Origin: Gammaproteobacteria bacterium
GTDB lineage: Bacteria; Pseudomonadota; Gammaproteobacteria; Steroidobacterales; Steroidobacteraceae
DNA: 22,177 nt
Reading direction: 5' to 3'
NCBI GenBank assembly: GCA_005877965.1
Contig: VBNP01000093.1
Span: 1-22,177, forward strand
Position numbers and translations under genes: made by a program. The stretch's first letter is position 1, and every line of letters starts with the position of its first letter. Positions 5,613-13,848 of the stretch are shown piece after piece. Under the pieces are notes generated by a model that ran no database searches, had not been told where the DNA came from, and saw nothing but the letters and a program-made list of their open reading frames with translations.

Positions 5613-8591
5613 ATGAAGAACCAAGTACAGGGCCGCCGGAATCTGATTGCATCGTTTGTCGCCTCCGCGCTCGCCTCGGCCGCCGGCGCGCCGGGCATTA
5701 CCTGGGCGCAGGAATCCGGCGCCACCCTGCAGGGCAAGGCCGAAGCCGACAGCGAAGTCACGGCCAAGAACGTCGACACCGGCCTCACGCGCCATACCAA
5801 GACCGGCTCCGATGGCACCTACACCATCGTGGGATTGCCGGCGGGGACTTACAACGTCGATGCGGGGCCCGGGACGCAGCAAACCGTCACGCTGAACGTT
5901 GCGACCACGGAGGTGCTGGACCTGCAGAAACTGGAGACCGTCACGGTCTCGGGCACGGTCCAGCGCCTGACCGAGGTGAAGACTTCAGAGATCGGGTTCA
6001 TCGTTTCGCAGCAGCAGATCGAGACCGTGCCGCAGCTCACCCGCAACTTCCTAGAGTTCGCCGATACCGTCCCCGGCATGGAGTTCAAGGTCGACTCGAG
6101 CGGCAACGCGTCGCTGCGGGGTGGGGCGCAGAACACCAGCTCCGTCAATGTGTACATCGACGGCGTCGGGCAGAAGAACTACGTCAAGGAGGGCGGCGTC
6201 AGCGGCCAGTTCTTCACCCAGGGCAATCCCTTCCCACAGCTCGCGATCGGCGAGTACAAGGTGATCACGTCCAACTACAAGGCCGAGTACGACCAGATCT
6301 CCAGCGCCGCCGTCACTGCGGAGACCAAGTCCGGCACCAACAAATTCGAAGGCGAGATCTTCGGAACCTACACGGGTCAGAATTTCCGCGCCGAGACGCC
6401 TTCGGAACTCAACACCAACCCGAACGTCAAGACGCCTTCCAAGGACAAGGAATTCGGGCTCGCGTTCGGCGGACCGATCATCCAGGACGTGGCGCACTTC
6501 TTCGTGACCTACGAAGGCAAGCGCTACACGACGCCGATCGCCATTACGGCCGGAGGAGGTCCGCCGCCGCCGAGCATTCTCGCCGAGCTCCCCGCCAGTG
6601 TCCGCGCGCAGATCGGGCCCGAGGACAAGTCATTTAACGAGGATCTGTACTTCGGCAAACTGGACTGGGAGTTGGGCAGCGCGGATCGACTGGTTACTAC
6701 AGCCAAGGTGCGGCGTGAGAGTCAGAGCGGCATCGACGCCGGCAGCATTGCGCTGTCCGCGAGTTTCGATACCCTCAACAACGACAAGCGCTTCGATGTA
6801 CGCTGGGAGCACAGCGCCGACCGCTGGTTCAATCAGGTCGTGGCCACCTACGAGGATTCATTCACCTCGCCCACGCCCAACGCCTTCGGCAATGGCGCGA
6901 TCTACACCTGGCAGCCGGCCGGACCGTTGACGGGCAACGACCAGACAATTATCACAACCGGGCCGGCGGAACCCCGGGCCGCGCAGAACAAGGGCCAGAA
7001 GGGTCCCGCCATCGAAGACGAGTTCACCTTCAGCCACCTGCAGTGGTCTGGAGATCACACGGTCAAGACGGGCATCAAGTACAAGTGGGTGAAACTCACC
7101 GCCCAGGATGCCGCAAACATCAACCCGCAGTTTTTCTACGACGTCAGCGCCACCGGCACGGCGCCGGTCCCCTATAAGGCGTTCTTCACCAAACCGGTGC
7201 CGGGCCAGCAGCCCGTGGCCGAGTCGAGCAACCGCCAACTCGGCATCTACCTGCAGGATGACTGGGCGGCGAACGACCACTTCACCCTGAACCTTGGCGT
7301 GCGCTGGGATTACGAGGTCACGCCCACATACCAGGATTATGTGACGCCCGCCAACGTGGTCGCCGCGCTGCTCGGCCCGAATCCGGCGCAGCCCAGCGAA
7401 ACCTACGCGCAGGCCCTGGCGAAGGGCGGTGTCAATGTCAACGACTACATCAGCAACGGCCACAACCGCTCGGCCTACACCGGCGAGATCCAGCCGCGCA
7501 TCGGGTTCTCCTACGACCTGCTGGCCGATCAGCGGCACGTGGTCTTTGGCGGTTACGGCCGCTCGTACGACCGCGATCTGTTCGACTATCTTCAGCTGGA
7601 GGAGACCAAGGCCTCGTTGCCCGAATACACGGTATTTTTCAACCGTCCGGACCACCCCTGCACGCCCGGGGGTACCTGTTTCGCGTGGGACTCGAAATAC
7701 CTGAACGGGCTGTCGAATCTGCAACAGTTGATCGCCGCCACCAACGTGGGCGCCGAGGTCGATGCGCTGAACAATCACCTCAAGGCTCCGTATTCCGATC
7801 AGTTCAGCCTCGGCATCCGCAACCGCTTGGGCGACTGGAACACCTCTTTCGCGGTCGCGCGCATCAACAGCTACGGCGGCTTCGCGTTCACCCTGGGTAA
7901 CCGCTATCCCAACGGCGCGTTCTTCATGAACGGCGGCCAGCCCTGGGGCAATGGGGTCCCCGGTTTCGGAGCCCTGATCATCGGCAACAATGCCATCAAG
8001 ACCCGCAACACCGAAGTGCTGATCGGCGCCGACAAGGCCTACACGGCCGCGTCCCATTGGGGCGCAACGATTGCCTACACCTTTACCAGCGCTTCGCAGA
8101 ACCGCGCTATCGGCGAGCACTACTCGTTCGACGAGGCGACCCTCGCCCAGTATCCATTCATCGCCTCGAACGCAGTCGCCAAGCACCGCCTGGTAATGAC
8201 GAGCTCGGTCGGCATCCCGTGGGACGTGATCGTTGCCGGCAAGCTGAGCCTCGCTACCCCGGTCCCGTACAACCAGTTCAGCTGCACGGTCACCAATCCG
8301 CCCACCTTCTTCCCCACCGGGAGCGGCTGTCAGGCGTTCGCGGCCACGCCGCCGGGGCTGGGCTATCGTAGCTTCGATTTGGAGCTGACCAAGAGCTTCG
8401 AGGTGCACGACATTTCCACCTTGCAGGTGCGGGTGGACGTGCTCAACGTCTTCAACGTCAAGAACTACAACGACTACATTCTGGGCGGCAATAACGGCGT
8501 CGTGAGTGCTACCAGCGTGCTCTACAACCCGATCGGCAACATCGTCGGCGTGCCGCGCACGCTGCGGATGACCCTGAGCGCCAAGTTCTGA
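5613..8591 (+). CDS. TonB-dependent receptor with carboxypeptidase-regulatory-like N-domain
   Basis: This 992-residue outer-membrane transporter uses TonB energy to take up bulky ligands. A signal peptide ends near residue 32 (TWA/QES). A short carboxypeptidase-regulatory-like (Oar-type) domain spans about 35-104, with the motif SDGTYTIVGLPAGTYNV. A TonB-box-like ETVTVSG lies at 108-114. A plug domain begins around 118, with SLRGGAQNTSSVNVYIDG. The remainder is a long beta-barrel that finishes in a terminal phenylalanine, as expected for outer-membrane insertion. The start ATG follows AGGGGGAG. It lies 33 bp after LacI-1 and overlaps the halogenase, so it is probably repressed by LacI-1 and induced by a sugar. 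A carbohydrate substrate is inferred from context. Confidence 0.95.
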   Translation: MKNQVQGRRNLIASFVASALASAAGAPGITWAQESGATLQGKAEADSEVTAKNVDTGLTRHTKTGSDGTYTIVGLPAGTYNVDAGPGTQQTVTLNVATTEVLDLQKLETVTVSGTVQRLTEVKTSEIGFIVSQQQIETVPQLTRNFLEFADTVPGMEFKVDSSGNASLRGGAQNTSSVNVYIDGVGQKNYVKEGGVSGQFFTQGNPFPQLAIGEYKVITSNYKAEYDQISSAAVTAETKSGTNKFEGEIFGTYTGQNFRAETPSELNTNPNVKTPSKDKEFGLAFGGPIIQDVAHFFVTYEGKRYTTPIAITAGGGPPPPSILAELPASVRAQIGPEDKSFNEDLYFGKLDWELGSADRLVTTAKVRRESQSGIDAGSIALSASFDTLNNDKRFDVRWEHSADRWFNQVVATYEDSFTSPTPNAFGNGAIYTWQPAGPLTGNDQTIITTGPAEPRAAQNKGQKGPAIEDEFTFSHLQWSGDHTVKTGIKYKWVKLTAQDAANINPQFFYDVSATGTAPVPYKAFFTKPVPGQQPVAESSNRQLGIYLQDDWAANDHFTLNLGVRWDYEVTPTYQDYVTPANVVAALLGPNPAQPSETYAQALAKGGVNVNDYISNGHNRSAYTGEIQPRIGFSYDLLADQRHVVFGGYGRSYDRDLFDYLQLEETKASLPEYTVFFNRPDHPCTPGGTCFAWDSKYLNGLSNLQQLIAATNVGAEVDALNNHLKAPYSDQFSLGIRNRLGDWNTSFAVARINSYGGFAFTLGNRYPNGAFFMNGGQPWGNGVPGFGALIIGNNAIKTRNTEVLIGADKAYTAASHWGATIAYTFTSASQNRAIGEHYSFDEATLAQYPFIASNAVAKHRLVMTSSVGIPWDVIVAGKLSLATPVPYNQFSCTVTNPPTFFPTGSGCQAFAATPPGLGYRSFDLELTKSFEVHDISTLQVRVDVLNVFNVKNYNDYILGGNNGVVSATSVLYNPIGNIVGVPRTLRMTLSAKF

Positions 8592-10150
8592 ACGCGGCCG
8601 CCGACACCCGCCTCAGAAGCATCCTCATCGTCGGCGGCGGCACCGCGGGCTGGATGGCCGCCGCCGCGCTGGCCAAGGTGCTGGGGCGCGAGTGCGCGAT
8701 TCGGCTCATCGAATCCGAGGAGATCGGCACCGTCGGCGTGGGCGAGGCGACGGTGCCGCACCTGAAGCTCTTCAACAGCGTGCTGGAGATCGACGAGGTC
8801 GAGTTCATCCGCGAGGTGCGCGGCACCTTCAAGCTCGGCATCCAGTTCGTCGACTGGGGGCGCTGCGGTGATCGCTACATTCATGGCTTCGGCACCATCG
8901 GCCACGACTACGGCTTGCTGCCGTTTCACCAGTACTGGCTGAAGCTGTTCCTCGCGGGCAAGGCCGCCGACATCGGCGCCTATTCGCTGAACACCGCGGC
9001 CGCCCCGCTCGGGAAATTCATGTCGTCCGCGCACGATGTGCCGGCGACCTCGCCGCTCGCGAACATCACTTATGCCTATCACTTCGACGCGGGTCTTTAT
9101 GCCGCGTACCTGCGTCGCTACGCCGAGGCGCGCGGCGTGCGGCGCACCGAGGGGAAGGTAGTGGACGTGCGGCTGCGGGACACCGACGGCTTCATTGAGG
9201 CGGTGGTGCTGGAGGGCGGGGAGGAGGCGAGCGCTGATCTGTTCATCGATTGCTCGGGGTTCCGGGGACTGCTGATCGAGCAGGCGCTGCACACCGGCTA
9301 CGAGGACTGGACTCACTGGCTGCCCTGCGATCGCGCCATGGCGGTGCCGTGCGAGAAAGTGGGCCCGCCGACGCCGTACACGCGCTCCACTGCGCGCTCA
9401 GCCGGGTGGCAATGGCGCATCCCGCTGCAGCACCGCACCGGCAACGGCTACGTCTACTCGAGCGCCTACATCAAGGACGACGCGGTGGCGGACACCCTGA
9501 TGAGCAATCTCGACGGTCGGCCACTGGCCGAGCCGCGGGTACTCAAATTCACGACCGGCATGCGCAGGAAGTTCTGGAATCGCAATTGCGTGGCGGTGGG
9601 GCTGGCGAGTGGTTTCATGGAGCCGCTCGAGTCGACCAGTATCTACCTGATCCAGTCCGGTATCGCGAGGCTGATCAACCTGCTGCCCGACCGCAGCTTC
9701 AGTCCGGTGCTGATCGAGCGTTACAACGAGCAGGCGGCGTTCGAGTTCGAGCGGATCCGCGACTTTCTGATCCTGCATTACTTCGCGACCGAGCGGCGCG
9801 ACTCGCCGTTCTGGCAGTACTGCAGCAGCATGGAGATTCCGTCACAGTTGGCCGACAACATCCGCCTGTTCCGGGACAGCGGGCGCTTTTTCCGGAATGC
9901 CGAGGAAATGTTCGCCATCACGAGCTGGGTGCAGGTCATGCTCGGTCAGCACATCCTGCCGCGCAATTATCATCCGGCCGTCGACCTGATCCCCGAGGCG
10001 GAGCTGAACGAGCTGGTCGGCGCTGTCCGGAATGTGATCTCGACCTGCGTCGCGGCGATGCCGATGCACGAGCAGTTCATCGCGCGCTACGGCCAGACAG
10101 CCGCGCAGCAGGCGGCTGAGCGCCCGGCAACCACGCGCCAGGGACGCTGA
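8588..10150 (+). CDS. Flavin-dependent halogenase (tryptophan halogenase family)
   Basis: This protein belongs to the tryptophan-halogenase family (PF04820), FADH2-dependent enzymes that chlorinate or brominate electron-rich rings. The FAD-binding motif IVGGGTAGWMAAAALAKVLG is at the N-terminus. GVGEATVPHL follows, then the likely catalytic lysine in TFKLGI (about residue 82). The family motif WQWRIP and the active-site stretch EPLESTSIYLI are also present. No ATG, GTG or TTG exists in frame between the upstream stop at 8492 and the FAD motif. The best start is CTG at 8588, overlapping the TonB-receptor stop as CTGA and giving 520 residues; the ATG at 8654 would cut through the FAD motif. Halogenases beside TonB receptors are known in Brevundimonas and Xanthomonas. 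The substrate here is unknown. Confidence 0.92.
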   Translation: MNAAADTRLRSILIVGGGTAGWMAAAALAKVLGRECAIRLIESEEIGTVGVGEATVPHLKLFNSVLEIDEVEFIREVRGTFKLGIQFVDWGRCGDRYIHGFGTIGHDYGLLPFHQYWLKLFLAGKAADIGAYSLNTAAAPLGKFMSSAHDVPATSPLANITYAYHFDAGLYAAYLRRYAEARGVRRTEGKVVDVRLRDTDGFIEAVVLEGGEEASADLFIDCSGFRGLLIEQALHTGYEDWTHWLPCDRAMAVPCEKVGPPTPYTRSTARSAGWQWRIPLQHRTGNGYVYSSAYIKDDAVADTLMSNLDGRPLAEPRVLKFTTGMRRKFWNRNCVAVGLASGFMEPLESTSIYLIQSGIARLINLLPDRSFSPVLIERYNEQAAFEFERIRDFLILHYFATERRDSPFWQYCSSMEIPSQLADNIRLFRDSGRFFRNAEEMFAITSWVQVMLGQHILPRNYHPAVDLIPEAELNELVGAVRNVISTCVAAMPMHEQFIARYGQTAAQQAAERPATTRQGR

Positions 10151-10164
10151 AGCGCTGGCGCGCG

Positions 10165-10825
10165 CTACTTGCGCGCGGCGGCCGCCTTGCGCCGCTGCTG
10201 CAACAGCCAGGTGAACAGCTCCGGGTCCGCGTACGCCGCGGTCCAGGAGTCGTGACCGGTGTCCGGATACACGGTGAGGCGCGCATCGCCCCCGCAGGCC
10301 TTGATCGCCTCGACCATGGCCCGATCCCCGTCGATGGGCACCACATTATCCTTCGCGCCGTGGAATGCCCACACCGGGATGTGCTTCAGCCGGCACGCGT
10401 CCACGGCGTCCCAGTCTCCGCACACCGGTGCGATCGCGGCGAAGCGATCGGGGCGCAGGCTGGCCCAACCGTAGGTCCACATGCCACCGATGCTCAAGCC
10501 GGTCAGATACACCCGGTCCGCATCGATCGGCAGCTGCTCGAGCAGCTCATCCAGCATCGCGTCCAGCACCACCGGGTCGAAGCGCTCGATACTGTTTCGT
10601 GCCTCCCGAGCCGTGCAGGAAGATCAGCAGCGGGTAGCGGGTGGCGCCGCTGCGGTCGAAACCCGCCGGCAGGTAGAGCAGCAGCCGGCTCTGCGCGTCG
10701 ACGGTCATCGTGCGCTGAAAGGATTGCGGATGCTGACCTTGCGCGAGCACCCATTTCGCGCGCGCTGCGCAGCCTGCGGTCACGCTGAAGCTTGCGAACA
10801 GCGTCACAAAAAGCGTTGCCTTCAC
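10165..10825 (-). pseudogene. Secreted alpha/beta-hydrolase esterase, frame broken
   Basis: The N-terminal part begins at GTG 10825 with a signal peptide (VKATLFVTLFASFSVTAGC; cleavage or a poor lipobox near Cys19) and reaches the oxyanion-hole motif PLLIFLHGSGG. The C-terminal part, in another frame from about 10585, carries the nucleophile elbow GLSIGG, the acid HGAKDNVVPI and the histidine DTGHDSW of a serine-hydrolase triad (COG4099/poly-hydroxybutyrate-depolymerase-like). In this family about 35-40 more residues normally separate HGSG from the helix before the nucleophile. They are absent and the frame changes at about 10585-10601. A GTG at 10873 would extend the N-terminus but runs into the divergent promoter. 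It converges on the halogenase gene and may originally have removed ester groups from the glycan. Confidence 0.8.
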
Positions 10826-10866
10826 GTGCAGTGGCCCGAATATGTTGTGCCGAGCCCGGGGCGAGT

Positions 10867-10896
10867 TTGACACTCACAAGAGGGGCTGGCTAGACT
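10867..10896 (+). promoter_or_regulatory. Sigma-70-type promoter of the LacI-2 / ABC operon
   Basis: A perfect -35 TTGACA (10867-10872) and a -10-like TAGACT (10891-10896, four of six consensus bases) are separated by 18 bp. The expected start point, around 10903, falls within the LacI-type operator at 10901-10912. The LacI-2 start codon is about 50 bp further on. This would drive LacI-2 and the genes coupled to it. Confidence 0.7.
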
Positions 10897-10900
10897 CTCT

Positions 10901-10912
10901 GAAAACGTTTAC
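10901..10912. promoter_or_regulatory. LacI-family operator (AAACGTTT core)
   Basis: GAAAACGTTTAC contains the palindrome AAACGTTT (10903-10910), the common LacI/GalR-type operator core. It covers the predicted transcription start of the promoter ending at 10896, so a bound repressor would block initiation. The same core occurs at 18221-18232 near the GH1 gene, suggesting LacI-2 controls both. It differs from the module A operator at the bases two from the centre. Confidence 0.78.
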
Positions 10913-10954
10913 TTGGCGCCGGGATGGAAGCATCGCGGCCGCTGCGGAGAGCGT

Positions 10955-11983
10955 GTGGCAGCGACGATTAAGGACGTGGCGCGGCGGGCGCGGGTGTCGA
11001 TTGCCTCGGTGTCCCGCACCCTCAACAACTCCAGCTCGGTGACCCCGGGCGTTCGCGAGCGCGTGCTGCGCGCCGCGAGCCGGCTGCATTACACGCCCCA
11101 CGCCGCGGCGCGCAGCCTGATCAGCCGCCGTACCCACACCATCGGGCTGCTGCTGCCGGACATCCACGGGGAGTATTTCTCCGAGCTGATTCGCGGTGTG
11201 GACCGCGCGGCGCGGGCGCGCGGCCTGCACCTGCTGGTCTCCAGCACGCATGGCAATAACGCGGAGGCGGCCGATGCACTGCGATCCATGAACGGGCGCG
11301 TCGACGGTCTGCTGATGATGTCGCCGTACATCGGCGGCGCGAGCCTCGAGGACGCGCTGCCGAGCGGCCTGCCCACGGTCCTCATGAACACCCACGAACC
11401 CGCCGGCATCGGGGCGGCGTTCGTGGTTGATGATTTCGGTGGTGCGCGTGCCATGACCGCTCACCTTGTGGCCGCCGGCTATGAGGATATTGCCCACATC
11501 CGCGGGCCGGGGAACGACTTCCAGTCGCTGGAGCGTGTGCGCGGCTATCGTGCGGGCCTCGGCGCCGGCGGCGTAGCGCGCGTGATCGACGGGGATTTCA
11601 CCGAAGAGTCCGGGTATCTCGCGGGCCGGACGCTCGCCGCGAGCGACACCCCTCCGCAAGCGGTGTTTGCGGCGAACGACACCATGGCGATCGGGTGCCT
11701 GTTCGCTCTCACGGAAGCCGGGGTCCGGGTTCCGCACGATATCGCGCTCGCCGGTTTCGATGACATTCCAATCGCCCGTTTCGTCAGTCCACCGCTGACG
11801 ACGGTGCGCGTCGACGTCGCCGAGATGGGGCGGCGCGCGCTCGAGAGCCTGGTCGTTGCCATCGCGGACCCGGACGCCGCCGGGCGTTCATCAATCGAGA
11901 CGGTACCGGTCGAACTGGTGGTGCGCACCTCGTGCGGCGCCGATTCAGGGCATCGAACACGGTGCAAGGAGGCACGCGAGTGA
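10955..11983 (+). CDS. LacI-family transcriptional regulator 2
   Basis: This intact 342-residue LacI/GalR repressor has an N-terminal helix-turn-helix (ATIKDVARRARVSIASVSRTLNN), a hinge region (HYTPHAAARSLISRR) and a periplasmic-binding-protein-like sugar domain from about residue 60, with signatures TIGLLLPD, GRVDGLL, ANDTMAIG and FDDIPIARFVSPPLTTV. GTG 10955 is chosen because it places the family start VAATIKDVA directly after GGAGAG; the upstream ATG at 10913 lies next to the operator. It is a paralogue of the broken regulator at 4576, aligning throughout, but with a different recognition-helix sequence. Its stop overlaps the next ATG (TGATG). It probably represses its own operon until a transported oligosaccharide binds. 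Confidence 0.93.
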   Translation: MAATIKDVARRARVSIASVSRTLNNSSSVTPGVRERVLRAASRLHYTPHAAARSLISRRTHTIGLLLPDIHGEYFSELIRGVDRAARARGLHLLVSSTHGNNAEAADALRSMNGRVDGLLMMSPYIGGASLEDALPSGLPTVLMNTHEPAGIGAAFVVDDFGGARAMTAHLVAAGYEDIAHIRGPGNDFQSLERVRGYRAGLGAGGVARVIDGDFTEESGYLAGRTLAASDTPPQAVFAANDTMAIGCLFALTEAGVRVPHDIALAGFDDIPIARFVSPPLTTVRVDVAEMGRRALESLVVAIADPDAAGRSSIETVPVELVVRTSCGADSGHRTRCKEARE

Positions 11984-13848
11984 TGGGCAGGTACGACCCG
12001 ACGCGCGGGGCCTCATCCCGACGCCGGGGACATCTGATATTGCCGGTACTGGTGGCGTGGTGTGCCTTGTTGTCCGGGCGCGCCGGCGCAGCCGGCCATT
12101 CGGCAACGCCGGCGCCCGATTCAATCGGCCCGCTTCCTGCGGCCTTGGATCCGTTCTTCGCGGATCTGGAGGAGCGCACGTTCCGCGTCTTCTGGGAGAC
12201 CGGCAATCCACCGACGCTCCCGTTCGTCAGCCTCGCGGCGGGCGGCTTCGGGCTCACCGGCAGTTCGGCAACGCTGACGCCGGATTCAATCGGCCCGCTT
12301 CCTGCGGCCTTGGATCCGTTCTTCGCGGATCTCGAGAAGCGTGCGTTGCGCTTCTTTTGGGACACCGGCAATCCTATGAATGGCCCCGTTTCCGAGCCGG
12401 CAACACCGGCGCCGGAGGCGCTCGGCGTGCTGCGCGATCCGCATTCCGTGGCACTGGATCCGTTCTTCGCCGATCTCGAGGAGCGCACGTTCCGCTTCTT
12501 CTGGGAGACCGGCAATCCCAAAAACGGCCTCATTCCCGACCGCTATCCGACGCCCTCATTCGCCAGCATCGCGGCGGTAGGCTTCGGGCTCACCTCCTAT
12601 CCCATCGGTGTCGAACGCGGCTACATATCGCGGGAGGCGGCGCGCGCGCGCGTGCTGGCGACGCTGCGATTCTTCGTCGCCGTGGATAATCAGCACGGGT
12701 TCTTCTATCACTTCATCGACATGCGCAGCGGCGCGCGCGCCCATGAGAGTGAGGTCTCGACGGTGGACACTGCGCTGCTGCTCGCCGGCGTGCTTTTCGT
12801 TCAGAGCTATTTCGACACGCCGGACCCGCAGGACATGGAGATCAGAACGCTGGCCGAAGAGATCTACCGGCGGGTGGACTGGACCTGGGCCCAGCCACGC
12901 CCGCCGGCGGTGGCGCTCGCGTGGACCCCGGAAGAGGGGTTCGCGAGCCTCGACTGGAACGGTTACAACGAGGCGATGCTCGTTTACCTGCTCGCCCTGG
13001 GCTCTCCCACACACCCCGTCGGCGAGCAGGCCTGGACGCTGTGGACCAGCAGCTACGACAAGCACTGGGCCACACTCTACGACCAGACCTATCTGAGCTT
13101 CGCGCCCCTCTTTGGCCACCAGTACACGCACGTATGGGTGGATTTCCGCGGCATCCAGGATTCGTACATGCGCGAGCATGGGCTCGACTACTTCGAGAAC
13201 AGCCGCCGGGCCACGTACGCGCAGCGCCGCTACGCCATCGCGAATCCGAAGCAATGGCAGGGATACGGCAAGAACGTGTGGGGCATGAGCGCTTCCGATG
13301 GCCCCGGACCTGCCCGCGAGTCGAATCTGGGCGGGGATCGCCGCTTCCTGAAGTACGCCGCGCGTGGCGTGGCCGTGGGCCGTATTGTTGACGACGGTAC
13401 CATCGCCCCTACCGCCGCAATCAGCTCGCTCCCCTTTGCCCCCGAGATCGTGCTGCCCGCGACGCTCGAGATGTACCATCGCTTCGGCTCCTCCATCTAC
13501 TCCTCCTACGGGTTCCTCGACGCGTTCAATGCAAGCGTCCGCGGCTCGCAGAGCCCACAACAACCGGTGCTGCCGGGCTGGGTTGACCAGGACTACATCG
13601 GAATCGATCAGGGGCCGATACTGGCGATGATCGAGAACTATCGCAGCGCGCTGGTGTGGCGCGTCATGCACAGCAACTCGTACGTCCGGGAGGGCCTGGA
13701 GCGCGCCGGATTCTCGGGCGGGTGGCTCGAGCAGGGTCCGCTCGGGCCGACTCCACCCCCGCCGGGTCCGCTCGGGCAGTATCCGCTGGTGCAGAATCCG
13801 CTCGCGCCTGCTGTGCTCGCGCAGAGTCCATTCGCCCCAACTCCGTGA
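11983..13848 (+). CDS. Secreted glycoamylase-domain glycoside hydrolase (PF10091; GH144-like)
   Basis: This 621-residue exported enzyme has a hydrophobic signal peptide within residues 1-37. Residues 46-180 hold three copies of a segment like ALDPFFADLEERTFRFFWETGNP; the third leads into the full glycoamylase domain. That domain is recognised from RYPTPSFASIAAVGFGL, ESEVSTVDTALLLAGVL, WNGYNEAM, FGHQYTHVWVDFRGIQD, YGKNVWGMSASDGPG and the closing DQGPILAMIENYRS. PF10091 includes GH144 endo-beta-1,2-glucanases and related beta-glucan enzymes, so a beta-glucan substrate is likely but unproven. The C-terminus is a Pro/Leu-rich tail. The ATG overlaps the LacI-2 stop and follows AAGGAGG (11966-11972). 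It lacks a lipobox, so it is probably periplasmic or outside the cell. Confidence 0.87.
   Translation: MGRYDPTRGASSRRRGHLILPVLVAWCALLSGRAGAAGHSATPAPDSIGPLPAALDPFFADLEERTFRVFWETGNPPTLPFVSLAAGGFGLTGSSATLTPDSIGPLPAALDPFFADLEKRALRFFWDTGNPMNGPVSEPATPAPEALGVLRDPHSVALDPFFADLEERTFRFFWETGNPKNGLIPDRYPTPSFASIAAVGFGLTSYPIGVERGYISREAARARVLATLRFFVAVDNQHGFFYHFIDMRSGARAHESEVSTVDTALLLAGVLFVQSYFDTPDPQDMEIRTLAEEIYRRVDWTWAQPRPPAVALAWTPEEGFASLDWNGYNEAMLVYLLALGSPTHPVGEQAWTLWTSSYDKHWATLYDQTYLSFAPLFGHQYTHVWVDFRGIQDSYMREHGLDYFENSRRATYAQRRYAIANPKQWQGYGKNVWGMSASDGPGPARESNLGGDRRFLKYAARGVAVGRIVDDGTIAPTAAISSLPFAPEIVLPATLEMYHRFGSSIYSSYGFLDAFNASVRGSQSPQQPVLPGWVDQDYIGIDQGPILAMIENYRSALVWRVMHSNSYVREGLERAGFSGGWLEQGPLGPTPPPPGPLGQYPLVQNPLAPAVLAQSPFAPTP
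12118..12519 (+). repeat. Triplicated N-terminal segment inside the PF10091 gene
   Basis: Three direct repeats begin near 12118, 12283 and 12435. The first two share a perfect 50-bp stretch (12118-12167 and 12283-12332) at a 165-bp offset. The third shares the GGATCCGTTCTTCGC core at a further 144-bp offset and is the one fused in register to the catalytic domain. All offsets are multiples of three, so the frame stays open and the protein gains two extra copies of the DPFFADLEERTFRFFWETGNP helix. Confidence 0.9.
13732..13845 (+). repeat. Degenerate Pro/Leu-coding minirepeat at the 3' end of the PF10091 gene
   Basis: The motif TCCGCTCG recurs with variations about five times and encodes a tail of QGPLGP / GPLGQYP / VQNPLAP / AQSPFAP units. 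It looks like a short imperfect tandem repeat. It may form a flexible linker or surface-exposed tail. It ends exactly where the next gene starts. Confidence 0.6.

Noticed and set aside
6858..8408. 516-codon minus-strand frame opposite the TonB receptor
   Set aside because: The receptor has signal peptide, TonB box, plug and barrel; the opposite frame has no motif.
10158..10178. GCGCGC inverted repeat between the halogenase and esterase stops
   Set aside because: Only 6 bp of alternating GC with no T-run, and it overlaps the esterase stop codon; too weak to call a terminator.
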